From Natrinema hispanicum (GTDB lineage: Archaea; Halobacteriota; Halobacteria; Halobacteriales; Natrialbaceae), in contig NZ_SHMP01000009.1 of assembly GCF_004217335.1 (NCBI RefSeq), positions 62,001-126,000 on the forward strand: a stretch of 64,000 bases of DNA. Direction: 5' to 3'. The position numbers and the translations under genes are program-made. Numbering within the stretch: the stretch's first letter is position 1; every line of letters begins with the position of its first letter. The notes beneath the pieces were generated by a model. It searched no databases. It was given only the letters and a program-made list of their open reading frames with translations, and was not told where the DNA came from. This document shows positions 24,785 through 35,058 of the stretch, one piece after another.

Positions 24785-25762
24785 TCACTGTTTGCGCTCG
24801 AGTTCTGAGAGCGCCTTGATTCGTTCGTCGGTTGGTGGGTGTGTTCCAAAGAGATAGCGTTTGAGTCGGTGTGTCCACCGTCTGAGCCACCAATACGACG
24901 GCTCAGTGTCTCCGTCTGGTCCAAGCATGACTTTTTCAGGTTCCTTTGGGTCAAGTGGCAGAACGGATAACGAAGAGACACTCGAAACTTCACGAAGGTC
25001 ACGAGTCGGTGTGTCTGCGATTTCGTCATCGAGTCGTTGGAGTGCGATGGCGAGGGCAGCAGGTGATCCGGTAACCTCCGCCGCTGCCTGATCTGCCGCT
25101 CGTTCTCTGGTTCGAGACAGACGAGCTGTGATCGTTCTCCCGATAACCCAAATGCCGGTTGATAAAAATCCAAGCGGCACGGTCACAATACCAACTGCCC
25201 CCGGATTTTCTATCTGCGTGACTCGTGATCGCAGTCCATCAGCGAGCACAACAGGAAGTGACACAACTGTCATGATCATCGCGTCTCGGTTTCTGACGTG
25301 AGCGAGTTCGTGCGCAATCACTGCCTCGAGTTCTTCCTGCCCATCCAGTGCCTTGATTGTCCCAAGAGAGAGTACCAGATGGATGTTTTCTGGTCGGAAC
25401 CCAATCGCTAATGCTTCAGGCACATCTCGGTCTGAGATAGCAATCGTCGGGACAGAGACGTTGAGTTGGGCAGCAACTCGCGTCGTTATTTGATACAATT
25501 CCGGTGCCGTCTCTCGATCCACTGGATAGGCATCTGCACGTCGTTCGATCGTTTCGAGCTGCCTGTACTCGAGATAGCCGATCGTCAAAAGCGTTGCAAC
25601 AGTAATGATGCCCGCTATCTGAGTGGCATGCGCCCTCTCAAAAAAGACGAGTACACCGTAGAATACAACCCACACGCCCACAAGAAATCCAACTGAGACG
25701 AGGGCAAGTCCAAGGAGGGCAGCGACCATCCGTAATTGAAGAGTGGTTGGTCTGGAGGACAT
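24785..25762 (-). CDS. M48 membrane metalloprotease, HtpX-like
   Basis: A 325-residue protein from the ATG at 25762 (MSSRPTTLQLRMVAALLGL). Two N-terminal transmembrane helices are followed by the zinc protease motif AVIAHELAHVRNRDAMI (HExxH), further helices and a glutamate-rich helix ending RTRERAADQAAAEVTG that supplies the third zinc ligand. HtpX-type enzymes degrade damaged membrane proteins. It follows the Yip1-family gene with a 5-bp gap, so the two are cotranscribed. Confidence 0.92.
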   Translation of the reverse strand: MSSRPTTLQLRMVAALLGLALVSVGFLVGVWVVFYGVLVFFERAHATQIAGIITVATLLTIGYLEYRQLETIERRADAYPVDRETAPELYQITTRVAAQLNVSVPTIAISDRDVPEALAIGFRPENIHLVLSLGTIKALDGQEELEAVIAHELAHVRNRDAMIMTVVSLPVVLADGLRSRVTQIENPGAVGIVTVPLGFLSTGIWVIGRTITARLSRTRERAADQAAAEVTGSPAALAIALQRLDDEIADTPTRDLREVSSVSSLSVLPLDPKEPEKVMLGPDGDTEPSYWWLRRWTHRLKRYLFGTHPPTDERIKALSELERKQ

Positions 25763-25767
25763 GGTAA

Positions 25768-26478
25768 TTAAATGAGGGTGAGTAACCAGAAGACCAATGC
25801 TACACTTCCGGCCAGACCGGTCGCCTCTCCCGGTGCTAACCCCCGTTTGTGCAGAAGCCCAAATCGCCAGATTATCCCACTCCACAGAGTTGTGATTCCG
25901 GTGAATAGCGGTTTCAACTGTTCTAACGGTTTGAGGTCCGCTTGGAACTCGTCCATCCACACGGTTGGATTGCTATCTGGCGTCACCGTCACAGGGTCAA
26001 CCATCATGTAGAGGAGGCCGACACCGAGGAGAAGATTGAACAGAATCGGGACCAGCCCCCAGATCGCGACGGCGAATGATGTCGCTGCCCCGCCCTCACC
26101 GCCAAGCACCCATGACCCCGCATGGAGCAGACAGGCTGCTAGAACGATCACAATGAGTATGCCAAGGAAGACAAGTCCGATGACTTGACCAGTAGCCTCC
26201 GAGAGGAGAGTATCGACGTTTCGGTCAACCTGAGCGGGTGCATCACACCCTGTCTCTATCGATCCCGGGGCAGCCTTGCAGAAACTCTCTGACGGTCGGT
26301 TTGGATTATCGATCATAACTGTCCCGTCAATACGCTCCTGGAGTATCCAACTAACGCCCCATACCCCGATCGGGTGAGAGAAGACAAATAGGAGAGTGAC
26401 GGCTATAATACGTCTAGTGTGAAAGTCCCGCTCGGCGAAGAACCGATCAGGGCGGAAGAGTAGTGTGAAGGGCGGCAT
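25768..26478 (-). CDS. Yip1 domain membrane protein
   Basis: A 236-residue protein with about five transmembrane helices and the Yip1-like start (LLFRPDRFFAERDF). Helices lie near 25-50, 115-140, 150-175 and 195-236, with a loop containing the only cysteines between the first two. Function in archaea is unknown. Coexpression with the HtpX-like protease points to membrane-protein maintenance. Confidence 0.82.
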   Translation of the reverse strand: MPPFTLLFRPDRFFAERDFHTRRIIAVTLLFVFSHPIGVWGVSWILQERIDGTVMIDNPNRPSESFCKAAPGSIETGCDAPAQVDRNVDTLLSEATGQVIGLVFLGILIVIVLAACLLHAGSWVLGGEGGAATSFAVAIWGLVPILFNLLLGVGLLYMMVDPVTVTPDSNPTVWMDEFQADLKPLEQLKPLFTGITTLWSGIIWRFGLLHKRGLAPGEATGLAGSVALVFWLLTLI

Positions 26479-26713
26479 TGTGTTGAACGACTATTGGTTC
26501 CTGGTAAAGTGTTATGATATCCATATAATTACCTTGACCTTATGAACTATCGACTCGATACTTACAGCAGATGATGGCATCTTGCGTCAACTGCGCCTGC
26601 TTATCAAGCAGCGAGGGTTCTATCACTGATCTCATGCGTCTAAACAAGCCCTACTGCGCGTATCTCGGTGAGCGGAGTAAGCGCGGATGCGGCAAACCGA
26701 TTTTCCTGCAACC

Positions 26714-27919
26714 TCAGGCAGGGTCCAGCGCGTACACCCGTGGCCCGGTGTCGCCCTTCAGCCCCTCTGTACAGGCGAAGACTGCACCGTCGGCGACGGC
26801 GATTCCCTGCCCAACGGGACGATCACTCCCGACATCAAACTGCCACCGCTTGCCCCCGACCCGCAGCGACCCGATGCCGCGACCTCCTGAGAGCGCGTAG
26901 GCCGCGACGAAGCCGCTCCCGCCCTCGCCCTCTGTCTCGCCACCGATGTAGACCGTATCGCCAGCAATGGCAGGGGCAGCGGTGAACTCCCCTTCTCGGT
27001 TCCACCCGACGTCCCCGCTGTGGGCGTCGAACGTCCGGAGGCCGCTCAGATCGCACCCGACCACGTCTCGTGAGGCTGCCGCGAGACCACCGACGGCACC
27101 ACGTTCGGCCTCCCAGCGGCTCGACCCCGCGTCGAGGCCGCCCTGAAGACGGTAGGCCGGGCCGCCCCACGTCGCCACGTAGATGTCGCTATCGGAGGTG
27201 ACGATAGCTCTCACCGACCCGACGACCTTTAGGCGCCACTGGTCGCTGAACCCACGGTCCCCGACAGAGAAGCTGTACACCTCGCCACCCTCGGTGCCGA
27301 CGAGAAGCGAGGTGTTGTGTGCGAGGGCCGTCACGGAGCCGAACACCTCAGTGCGAGCCGTGACTTTGCCGGTGGTCGGGTCGATCTGGGAGACCTCTCC
27401 GACGCCGCCGACGTAGAGGTGGTCGTAGTCGACACCGAACGTCGGCGCAGCTTCGTCGTAACCGATGTTCTTGATATGCCACTGCTGGTCACCGGTCTCG
27501 ACGTCTAGCGCGAACAGACCAGGTGGGTCGACGAGTCCAACATACGCAGTACCGTCGTGGACGACAGGTGTGCGCGCTCTGCTGTCCGCTTTGCCGTGAC
27601 GCCACCGTTCCTCGCCGGTGCCAACATCCAGTGCCACCAGTCCCGAAGCGGTCGGCACCAGCACCGTCCCCGCCGCGATCACGGGGCGGCGAGGCAAGGC
27701 AGGGATTGCGGTCGACCAGCGCTCGGTCACGCCGTCGCGCGGCGCCGCAGCGTCGGGGTTGTACGCCGAGAACCCTCGGTCGTATGCAGGCATCGGCCAC
27801 TCGGTGTCAGCGTCGGTCCCAGGTGAGTACGTCGCCTCGCCGAAGTCGATACAGCCGGCAAGGCTGGCGATGCTGGTCATCCCCAAGGTCGTCAGGAACC
27901 GTCGTCTGGAGGGCATCAT
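26714..27919 (-). CDS. PQQ-like beta-propeller Tat lipoprotein
   Basis: A 401-residue protein with a Tat signal (MPSRRRFLTTLGMTSIASL) and a lipobox ending AGC at about residue 22, so it is exported folded and lipid-anchored. The rest is an eight-bladed PQQ/pyrrolo-quinoline-like propeller with repeats such as GLVALDVGTGEERWR and GLFALDVETGDQQW. It lacks a clear dehydrogenase active site, so scaffold or binding roles are likely. A paralogue and a relic follow upstream. Confidence 0.88.
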   Translation of the reverse strand: MMPSRRRFLTTLGMTSIASLAGCIDFGEATYSPGTDADTEWPMPAYDRGFSAYNPDAAAPRDGVTERWSTAIPALPRRPVIAAGTVLVPTASGLVALDVGTGEERWRHGKADSRARTPVVHDGTAYVGLVDPPGLFALDVETGDQQWHIKNIGYDEAAPTFGVDYDHLYVGGVGEVSQIDPTTGKVTARTEVFGSVTALAHNTSLLVGTEGGEVYSFSVGDRGFSDQWRLKVVGSVRAIVTSDSDIYVATWGGPAYRLQGGLDAGSSRWEAERGAVGGLAAASRDVVGCDLSGLRTFDAHSGDVGWNREGEFTAAPAIAGDTVYIGGETEGEGGSGFVAAYALSGGRGIGSLRVGGKRWQFDVGSDRPVGQGIAVADGAVFACTEGLKGDTGPRVYALDPA

Positions 27920-28004
27920 GCCGAGTTGTGAGGCAAGACCGAAATTTCTTTTGTTCGGTCAAGATCGTGTTCGAATCAGGTGCAGTGGGGCTTGACACTG
28001 GACT

Positions 28005-28240
28005 TTATCTATTGTTTTTCGCTGGTGTACAGACTGTACGATGGATAAAATCCGGCGAACGTATTCCAGCGACGAAAATCGAGCCATTAATTGCAATGGG
28101 TTGTCCAGGATGTTGGACACTGACAGTCCATTGTTCAGTCAGGCCAGGTGCAGGTGCGCTCTCGAACGGCACTGTACGAGTGTTCGCTCCGTCGTAGTTG
28201 GGCAGGGGCCAATCGGTTGGCCGCGTCCCAAAGCCGTCTA
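28005..28240 (-). pseudogene. Fragment of a third PQQ-propeller protein
   Basis: One frame reads RPTDWPLPNYDGANTRTVPF and PGLTEQWTVSVQHPGQPIAI, which closely resembles the start of the mature propellers on either side (EWPMPAYDRGFSAYNPDAAA in the neighbour). No signal peptide precedes it and the frame stops soon after, so it is a decayed paralogue. Confidence 0.7.
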
Positions 28241-28499
28241 GAGTTTGCCGCTGAGAGTCGCGGCGGCACCTTACTATAGACAGTGATACTGCGTTAGAAT
28301 GGCGTGCACCGAGTGCACGCAGTTTAGAGAACGTGAGATGCGCCACCAAGCCGTCTACTCAACCACAGCTCGAAACTCTAGACCGCTTTGGGACGGGACC
28401 AAATTCTTGCTCTGCATTGACTGCTGGTCCATGATCACCTGTCCAACTTTTCCACTTCTCGGACACACCGCACCCACGCTCAATCCAGACGTGTATCCG

Positions 28500-29678
28500 T
28501 CAGCGAAGCAGCGAGAGTCCCAAGGAGGATCCCTCCCAAATCATGAACCCCTCCTCAACCGGAACAAGCCCGTCGATCGTGCCGAGGTGGTACTCGGTGC
28601 GCGACCAGGTGGTTCGCTCCTCGCCTGTCGATCGGTCGTAGACGCTGATCCCGTCGTTTGTTCGCCCGAACGCGACCCAGTCGTCACCGACCACCGGACG
28701 TCCGGTAACGATGCCAGTATCGACAGCCCAACGGATCTCGCCCGTGGCGGCATCAAGGGCCACGCTCGTGGTCCCGGTACCGGCAGGAACGAATACCTCG
28801 TCTCTAGCCACCGCAAGTCCAGCGTCGATTTTGTTGACACCGGGAAACGAGTGAGACCAGTACACCTCTCCGGTTCTGGCGTCGATAGCGTAGGCCGTCC
28901 CATGGTAGTCGGCGACCCAGACCGTTCCATCGAGAACTGAGGCGGACCCAACAAACTCACCCGAAACGCGCCAGCGCTCTTCGCCGTTCAGGTCGTACGC
29001 GAAGATACCGCTGACCTGCGAGTCGCTTCGGGTTGTGTAGATACCGTCGTCGTCGAGGGCCAGCGTTTCGCCGGCACCCTCGAGCCATTGAACCGTTCCA
29101 GTACGGATGTCGACGGCGGCGGGACTGAATCCAGCGACGTAGATGCTGTTGTCGAGAACTGCGGCAGAGGTATCGCTGAAACCGACGGCGTCAGCTCGCC
29201 AGTACCGTTCGCCCGAGGTACTGTTGAGAGCAGTCAGGTGATCCGTTCCTGGGATAAAGATAGCTCCACAGGCGAGTACCGGTACAGCAGTGATGTCGAC
29301 ATCGAGATCTCGACTCCAGATCGACCCGTCCATCGGCGCGTTGAGGTCAACCGCGACAAGTCCACCGGTTACAGGGATATACGCTATTCCATCTGCGACT
29401 ACAGGGAGAGACAAGGCGTGTTGCTGCTGCCCCTCCTCGTCACGGACGCTGGCAAGCAGGTCCACAGCGGTGGCGTCAGGTGCTGGCGGAACAGTGGTAG
29501 TCCGACCGGTGCGTCCGGGGTCACCACCGGCGGTCGGCCACGTTCCAGTTGGAGCGTCACAGGGACCTTCGATCGGGGTATAGCCCGCAAGTTCGCGTCG
29601 AATCTGACCGATACAGCCAGCTGCTCCGATGGAGGCGGCAGTACCGATGGTCGACAGGAGGGCTCTTCGGGAGGGCAC
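28500..29678 (-). CDS. PQQ-like beta-propeller Tat lipoprotein (paralogue)
   Basis: 392 residues from a GTG at 29678 (VPSRRALLSTIGTAASIGAA then GC, a Tat signal with lipobox). The propeller repeats include GLVAVDLNAPMDGSIWSRDL and AYAIDARTGEVYWSHSFPG. It is a same-strand paralogue of the gene at 26714 with a relic between them, so a tandem family of three. It is presumably on the outer face of the membrane; ligand unknown. Confidence 0.86.
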   Translation of the reverse strand: MPSRRALLSTIGTAASIGAAGCIGQIRRELAGYTPIEGPCDAPTGTWPTAGGDPGRTGRTTTVPPAPDATAVDLLASVRDEEGQQQHALSLPVVADGIAYIPVTGGLVAVDLNAPMDGSIWSRDLDVDITAVPVLACGAIFIPGTDHLTALNSTSGERYWRADAVGFSDTSAAVLDNSIYVAGFSPAAVDIRTGTVQWLEGAGETLALDDDGIYTTRSDSQVSGIFAYDLNGEERWRVSGEFVGSASVLDGTVWVADYHGTAYAIDARTGEVYWSHSFPGVNKIDAGLAVARDEVFVPAGTGTTSVALDAATGEIRWAVDTGIVTGRPVVGDDWVAFGRTNDGISVYDRSTGEERTTWSRTEYHLGTIDGLVPVEEGFMIWEGSSLGLSLLR

Positions 29679-29734
29679 CGAATTACGGTGTAATCGACAG
29701 CAAAAAGAACTTTTCGAACGAGCGTAACGTCGCT

Positions 29735-30359
29735 CTTTGACATCCTCCTCCGCGTGAACGCGGAGAAATCCCGAGCGGTGGGAGTTTCAGGTTTGCAACC
29801 ATGGACGCCGCCACTTCACGGGAGTTTGCATCTAACCCAGTCGTCGTGGTCGGTGGCTGACTGGCGTTCACAAGAACGGAGTTGTCGTGCAGCCCATCAG
29901 AAATCTTTGATTTCTGAGGACGGTGCCAAGCCGCCGTTACTCCTATCCTCAGCGTCGTTGACTCCCAGGTGTTGTTTTTGCCAGCAGGGAGTCGCTGACA
30001 CGTTGACAGACTTGGAGTTATCGTCGTGCTTGCTCAGGCCGACGGGCACAAGACGAACCCTTCGAGGATTTGCGTTCACCGCGTCGGCGTTTCGGATACT
30101 ACCTCGTTACGAGGGCGGACAGGCCGTGGTTCGAAAATCTTTGATTTTCGTCATCACGAGAGAGCAAAGCTCTCTCGAACGACCTCCGAAGGTCGTTCGG
30201 AATCCGCTCCGTTCCGACCTGACCTTGCCATTGTGTAGAGCTTCCTGTGAGTTGAACGTTAGGATTGGAAACTCGGACTATGCTATTGTCGGTGGAACGT
30301 ATCACTGAGTGACGGCGCGTATCCACGGCGTGAACGCCGTGGTATTGCGCCTGTTCAGC
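29735..30359 (-). mobile_element. IS1341-type relic, copy A (with short palindrome insertions)
   Basis: One end has CTCCGCGT-GA-ACGCGGAG (near 29750-29767), the other CCACGGCGT-GA-ACGCCGTGG (near 30323-30342) followed by GCGCCTGTTCAGC; both are shared with copy B at 37038-37550. The leftward frame retains a TnpB C-terminal trace (EDRSNGGLAP), while most of tnpB is deleted. Relative to copy B it carries additional short hairpins (AGAAATC-TTT-GATTTCT, CGAAAATC-TTT-GATTTTCG, CGAGAGAGC-AAA-GCTCTCTCG). The distal end lies 48 bp before the ABC gene start, next to a TATAATATATAAAA run. Confidence 0.8.
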
Positions 30360-30407
30360 GTATAATATATAAAAAGAAACATTATTATCGCCTGTAGCTA
30401 TCCTTGT

Positions 30408-31340
30408 ATGGCCGCCATCAACCTCCAGGGCGTAACCAAGCGCTATAATCAGAGCGGGTTCATCCGCAGTAGCACAATCACTGCCCTCAACGACGTCGAC
30501 CTCACTGTCGATGACGGTGAGATATTCGGCTTTCTCGGCCCAAATGGAGCCGGCAAGTCGACGACCATTGACATCCTGCTCGACTATGTCGCACCTACCC
30601 AGGGATCGGTTCGCGTCCTCGAACACGACGTCCAGACGGAAAGCGTTCGCGTCCGTGAGCGGACGGGCGTGCTCCCAGACGGCTACGGACCGATCGGCGA
30701 GCGAACGGGACGCGAGCACCTCGAGTTCGCGATCGAAGCGAAAAACGCCGATGACGATCCAGACGAATTGCTCGAGCGGGTCGGGATGCGCGGATCGGAG
30801 ACATATCCCGCGACGCAGTACTCGAAAGGGATGGCCCAGCGGCTCATGCTCGCGATGGCGCTCGTCGGCGAGCCCGACCTGTTGATTCTTGACGAACCAA
30901 CGACCGGGCTCGATCCAAACGGCGCACGAATGATGCGCCGTATCGTCCGCGAGGAGAACGAGCGTGGCGCGACCGTTTTCTTCTCGAGTCACATTCTCGA
31001 GCAAGTCGAGGCTGTCTGTGATCGCGTCGGGATTATCGAAGACGGCGAACTGGTCACGGTCGATAGCATCGACAACCTCCGGGACGCCGTTGGCAGCGTG
31101 TCTCGAGTTATACTCGAACTGTCTGCTGCTCCCACAGACGTGACAGATCGAGTGCGGGCGATCGAAGGCGTCACCGATGTACAGACCAACGGCTCGACAG
31201 TCATCGTCGCGTGCGACGACCGCGCGAAAGCACCGGTCGTCTCGACGCTTCACGATACCGATGCGACAGTGACAGATATCAGGATCAGCGATACATCACT
31301 CGACGAGTTGTTTGCGACGTACACGGAGGGTGCTGCGTGA
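30408..31340 (+). CDS. ABC transporter ATP-binding protein (ABC-2/NosF-like)
   Basis: A 310-residue ATPase with Walker A GPNGAGKSTT, signature YSKGMAQR (variant of LSGGQ), Walker B LLILDEPTTGLDP and switch histidine FFSSHILEQ. The extra C-terminal 90 residues are typical of the DrrA/NosF group. It pairs with the permease that begins at its stop (GTGA at 31337). It powers export or membrane-protein handling; substrate unknown. Confidence 0.93.
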   Translation: MAAINLQGVTKRYNQSGFIRSSTITALNDVDLTVDDGEIFGFLGPNGAGKSTTIDILLDYVAPTQGSVRVLEHDVQTESVRVRERTGVLPDGYGPIGERTGREHLEFAIEAKNADDDPDELLERVGMRGSETYPATQYSKGMAQRLMLAMALVGEPDLLILDEPTTGLDPNGARMMRRIVREENERGATVFFSSHILEQVEAVCDRVGIIEDGELVTVDSIDNLRDAVGSVSRVILELSAAPTDVTDRVRAIEGVTDVQTNGSTVIVACDDRAKAPVVSTLHDTDATVTDIRISDTSLDELFATYTEGAA

Positions 31341-32218
31341 CGCACAGTCGCGATCGTGGTGGCAGTAGCAGTCGCAGGGCTCTCGGGCGGTTCGCACTCT
31401 ACGTCCGCGAAGACGTTCGCGATTCCGTCCGTGAACGGCAGGCACACATCCTCGGCACGCTGTTCGTTCTCATCGGTTTCGGTATCGCTTACACTACCGG
31501 GCGTGCTGTGGCGAGGGCACCACCTGCCGCCGAGATCGGACTCATGTCGCGGCTGGTCGGCCCACTTCGATTACTCATTCCGCTTGTCACACTGGGAGCC
31601 GTCGCTGTCGCACTTGTCGAGAAGCGGATGAGTGGGGAGTTAACGGTTCTGCTCGGCTTGCCGTTTTCGCGCTTGGTCGTCGTTCTCGGGACCCTAGTAG
31701 GGAGAAGCATTGTCATTAGCGCGGCGGTCCTCTCCTCTCTACTCGTCGCCCTTCTAGTCGCGCTCGTAATGGGCGTCCCTGTCGATCTTGTTCAGTTCAC
31801 CGGTGCTGCGATCGGTCTCGTGGCTCTCGCGATCACGTTTACTGCGATCGCGGTTTCGATCTCGGCTGTCACGCGAACGTCAGCGCGAGCCACGTTCGTC
31901 GCGTTCGGCGTATACGTACTGTTCGCTCTCCAGATCTGGGGAAACCTTCCGATGACCATACTGTACGTCAGTCACGGGTTCACACTCCCTGAGACGATTC
32001 CACAGTGGGTCGAATTCGTCCAAGCGTTGAATCCAATGACGGCCTTCTCCAACGGACTGGGTGTCGTCTTCCCTTCGCTTACAGAAGGGGCACCCGGTTT
32101 GATATCGACCGACCCTGCACTGTACGAACGGCCTGCGTTCGTGGTCTGTATCCTCGCCGCGTGGATCGTCGTCGCTGTCGCACTTGGATACCGCCAGTTC
32201 CGGACAAGCGATATCTGA
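31337..32218 (+). CDS. ABC-2 type permease
   Basis: 293 residues from a GTG at 31337 that overlaps the ATPase stop (VTHSRDRGG). A soluble start is followed by about six transmembrane helices, and the KRMSGELTVLLGLPFSR segment resembles the ER-SGS-LLLGLP element of NosY-like permeases. Works with the ATPase at 30408. Confidence 0.9.
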   Translation: MTHSRDRGGSSSRRALGRFALYVREDVRDSVRERQAHILGTLFVLIGFGIAYTTGRAVARAPPAAEIGLMSRLVGPLRLLIPLVTLGAVAVALVEKRMSGELTVLLGLPFSRLVVVLGTLVGRSIVISAAVLSSLLVALLVALVMGVPVDLVQFTGAAIGLVALAITFTAIAVSISAVTRTSARATFVAFGVYVLFALQIWGNLPMTILYVSHGFTLPETIPQWVEFVQALNPMTAFSNGLGVVFPSLTEGAPGLISTDPALYERPAFVVCILAAWIVVAVALGYRQFRTSDI

Positions 32219-32505
32219 TCGCGTGGTTAGTTCCGTTCCGTTTCGACCCAGATACAGATTGGTACCTCACAGGGACGCTGTTCAGATTCCACTGTTGAAG
32301 ACGAGGTGATTCACACCCCAGTCACTCCGATGTAATGGGCACATTTATGAGATGTGGCTGACATTACTTGGGTGTGGATATTCAAGCGAAATCACCGCCC
32401 ACACGTCTCGTCCAGTGACTGCGGAGGCGCTCAGGTCCTGCCCAAACAGCCGATCCAACATCCGCCCTCGAGGCGTGAGACACCCGACGCAAACACTACT
32501 GATCG

Positions 32506-34412
32506 ATGCCCTCCCGACTCCCACGACGCCAGTTCCTGTCGCACTCCGCGGCCGCCAGTGCCGGAACCGCTGTTGCGGCCAGCGGTTTCGTCGACAGTGT
32601 GGCAGCGACGACTCAGGAGACCAGTTTGGAAACGTTCGTCGATGATGCGGCCGACCGCGCGTTGACGGAGTACGACGCCGGCGGCCTGACGATCGCTGTC
32701 GTCGACGGTGACGACGTTCTCACGAGCGGCTACGGCCACGCGTTTCGGAGCGAAGACGTTCCGGTTCATGCGAACGAGACGCTTTTTCGCGTTGGTTCCG
32801 TGTCGAAGGTCGTCACGTGGACGGCCGCGATGCAAATCGTCGACCGTGATCGCGTCGAGCCGGACGCGCCCGTCGACGATCACCTCGAAGCCGTGGACCT
32901 CCCGGAGACGTTCGACGACCCCATCGCGCTCGAACACCTTGCCACTCACACGTCGGGGCTCGAGGTCCGAGGGCGTGGCGACTCGGTTCGAAACCCCGAG
33001 TACGTCCGCCCGCTGGCCGAGTCGGTGTCTACAGATATGCCAACGCGTGTCCGCCCGCCGGGTGAACTCCCCCAGTACACCAACTACGCCGCCGCGTTGA
33101 CCGGTCAGTTGGTCGCAGATATCACGGGACAGCGATTCGGGTCATTTGTTGCAGAGAACGTTTTCGAGCCGCTGGGTATGTCGAACAGTACGTTCCAACC
33201 AGCCCCTCCAGAACTCGTTCCGGCTGAGGGGACTGCTGTTGAAGACGTCGTGAACTTTTATTCCGACGTTGCACCGGCGTCCGGTCTCCACACGACGGGC
33301 GCGGACATGGCACGACTGCTCCAGGTGCACCTGAATGGCGGCGTCGTCGACGGCGAGCGAATTCTCTCCGAGCGCGCGGTCGACGAGATGCATCGACAGT
33401 GGTACACGCCACACGAGCGGATGGATGGGATGGCGTTCGGACTCTTCGAGGAGTCTCGTGGCGACGCCCGACTGGTTCGTCACGGCGGTGGCGTCCCGCA
33501 GTTCGCCTGCGAGTTCGCACTGCTTCCCGAAGACAGTGTCGGCCTATTTGTCGTTGCCCACGGCGACGAGGCGTCTGACGCCAAGCAGGAGGTCGTGGAC
33601 GCGCTACTCGAACGATTCGCTCCCGTCGATTCGAGCGGGGCACGACGCACACCCGACGGCACGCCCCAGCGCGCGGACGAACTCGGCGGCCGGTATCGGT
33701 CGGTGAACACGACCGACAATGCCACCGCCGAGAAGCCCATCTATGGTCTCTTCACGGGCCAGCCGATCGACGTCCGAGTCGCTTGCCGACGGCCGGCTGA
33801 TAACCGAGCAGGGAGAGAGCACAGACGAGTGGGTTGAAGTCGAACCGCTCGTCTTCGAGCACGTTGAGGAGGACGCGACTGCTGCTGTTCCACGAGGAGA
33901 ACGGCGAGGTGACGCACTTGCTGGACGGACTCGGTGCCTACGAGCGGATCGGCTACCTCGAGCAGTTATCAGTACAGGGGTGGCTAGCGGTCATCGCTGC
34001 GGTGACCGCGCTCACTGGCCTCCTGGGCTGGCCGGCGGCCGCCGGATGGCGTCGGTATCGCGGCGGCGAGTCGCCGCCACCGTCTGCAACGCGCGCTCGG
34101 TGGGTCGCTGGCGTGGGCGTCGCCGGACTTCCACTGTTCGTCCTCGTTCTCGGCGGCGTCGCAATTGCCATGGCGTCGATGGACGGGCCGACGCTGTTCA
34201 ACCGCCCGCCTGTGTGGTTTGAGGTCGTATTCGTCGTGCCGACGCTGGGAGCCCTCGCCACCGTCGGTGCAGTCGGGTACGCTGTCCGTGCGTGGCTTCG
34301 GCACGACTGGACGCTCGCTACGCGGGTCCACTACTCGGTGGTCGTCGTCGGAGCGCTCGTCCTTTACTGGCTCCTGCAGTACTGGAACCTGCTGTGGATC
34401 CGGACGGGGTAA
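32506..34412 (+). pseudogene. Serine hydrolase (class C beta-lactamase-like), broken by two frameshifts
   Basis: The first 420 codons carry a Tat signal (MPSRLPRRQFLSHSAA) and the class C serine hydrolase motifs SxxK (VGSVSKVV), YxN (YTNYAA) and HGG (RHGGGVPQF). The reading frame then fails near 33775; homologous residues SLADGRLITEQGE continue in frame +1, and after about 33870 RLLLFHEENGEVTHLL continues in the third frame up to 34412, through three or four transmembrane helices. Restoring two single-base shifts gives one protein of about 630 residues with a C-terminal membrane domain. Either a real pseudogene or sequencing errors. Confidence 0.75.
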
Positions 34413-34474
34413 CGTCGTCCGCCGCTCGCTCAACACGCGTTCTCGTGTCCGGAGCGATTTATACTATAGAAATT

Positions 34475-34918
34475 ATGACCGAAGGGTCGATCACGATCGA
34501 GCCATCTGAGCTTGTCATCTCGGAGAGTCAGTTCGATGATTCATTGTATGTGGCTGTCGGGACTGATCCTGCTTTCCGTCGTCAGAACATCAGTAGAGTC
34601 GGAAACGGTTCCGAATCGGAGATCCGGTATTCGCTTGACCCTGTTGGACCAGCAACCGTGTTGCATGCAATTTCTCGTGAAGAAACTGAACTCCCTCCTC
34701 GTATTCGGGAGGTCCTTGACGGGAAGAACGTTACCGTTCACGGACGGGTCTATGACATCGAAGGCGTGGTCGTCCGCTCGGAGCAGGAGTATTACCGAAT
34801 CAAGGTCGTCTCTCGTTCTAAGCCAATATGGGGCCGAAATCGCAGTCTTGTGCTCATTGCTCGCGGAATTCCGTTCGTGATCGGGCTTGCCTTTCTTCGG
34901 AATCGATGGCGAACATAA
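34475..34918 (+). CDS. Hypothetical protein with C-terminal hydrophobic segment
   Basis: About 147 residues from an ATG at 34475 (MTEGSITIEPSELVISESQF). The first 115 residues look like a beta-rich soluble domain; the end (SLVLIARGIPFVIGLAFL) is a single hydrophobic span followed by basic residues. I do not recognise the family. An in-frame ATG at 34292 lies inside the upstream pseudogene and is less likely. Confidence 0.6.
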   Translation: MTEGSITIEPSELVISESQFDDSLYVAVGTDPAFRRQNISRVGNGSESEIRYSLDPVGPATVLHAISREETELPPRIREVLDGKNVTVHGRVYDIEGVVVRSEQEYYRIKVVSRSKPIWGRNRSLVLIARGIPFVIGLAFLRNRWRT

Positions 34919-35058
34919 TAGAAGACCCACCTACTTCGTAATTCGAGGGATGGAACCGTTCTGTTACAGCATTCTTCCAATAGATGTTGGGTGGCCCCGG
35001 CCGCACTACCGGATCGAACCGCCGGATTGAGATATCGGGATCGGGTAGCAACGGTCGT

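Noticed and set aside
30099..31253. Long minus-strand frame opposite the ABC ATPase
   Set aside because: The plus strand carries complete ABC motifs; the reverse frame has none.
34458..34474. TTTATACTATA as TATA box for the 34475 gene
   Set aside because: It lies only about 13 bp from the chosen ATG, too close for the usual 25-bp distance, so it was not listed as a promoter.
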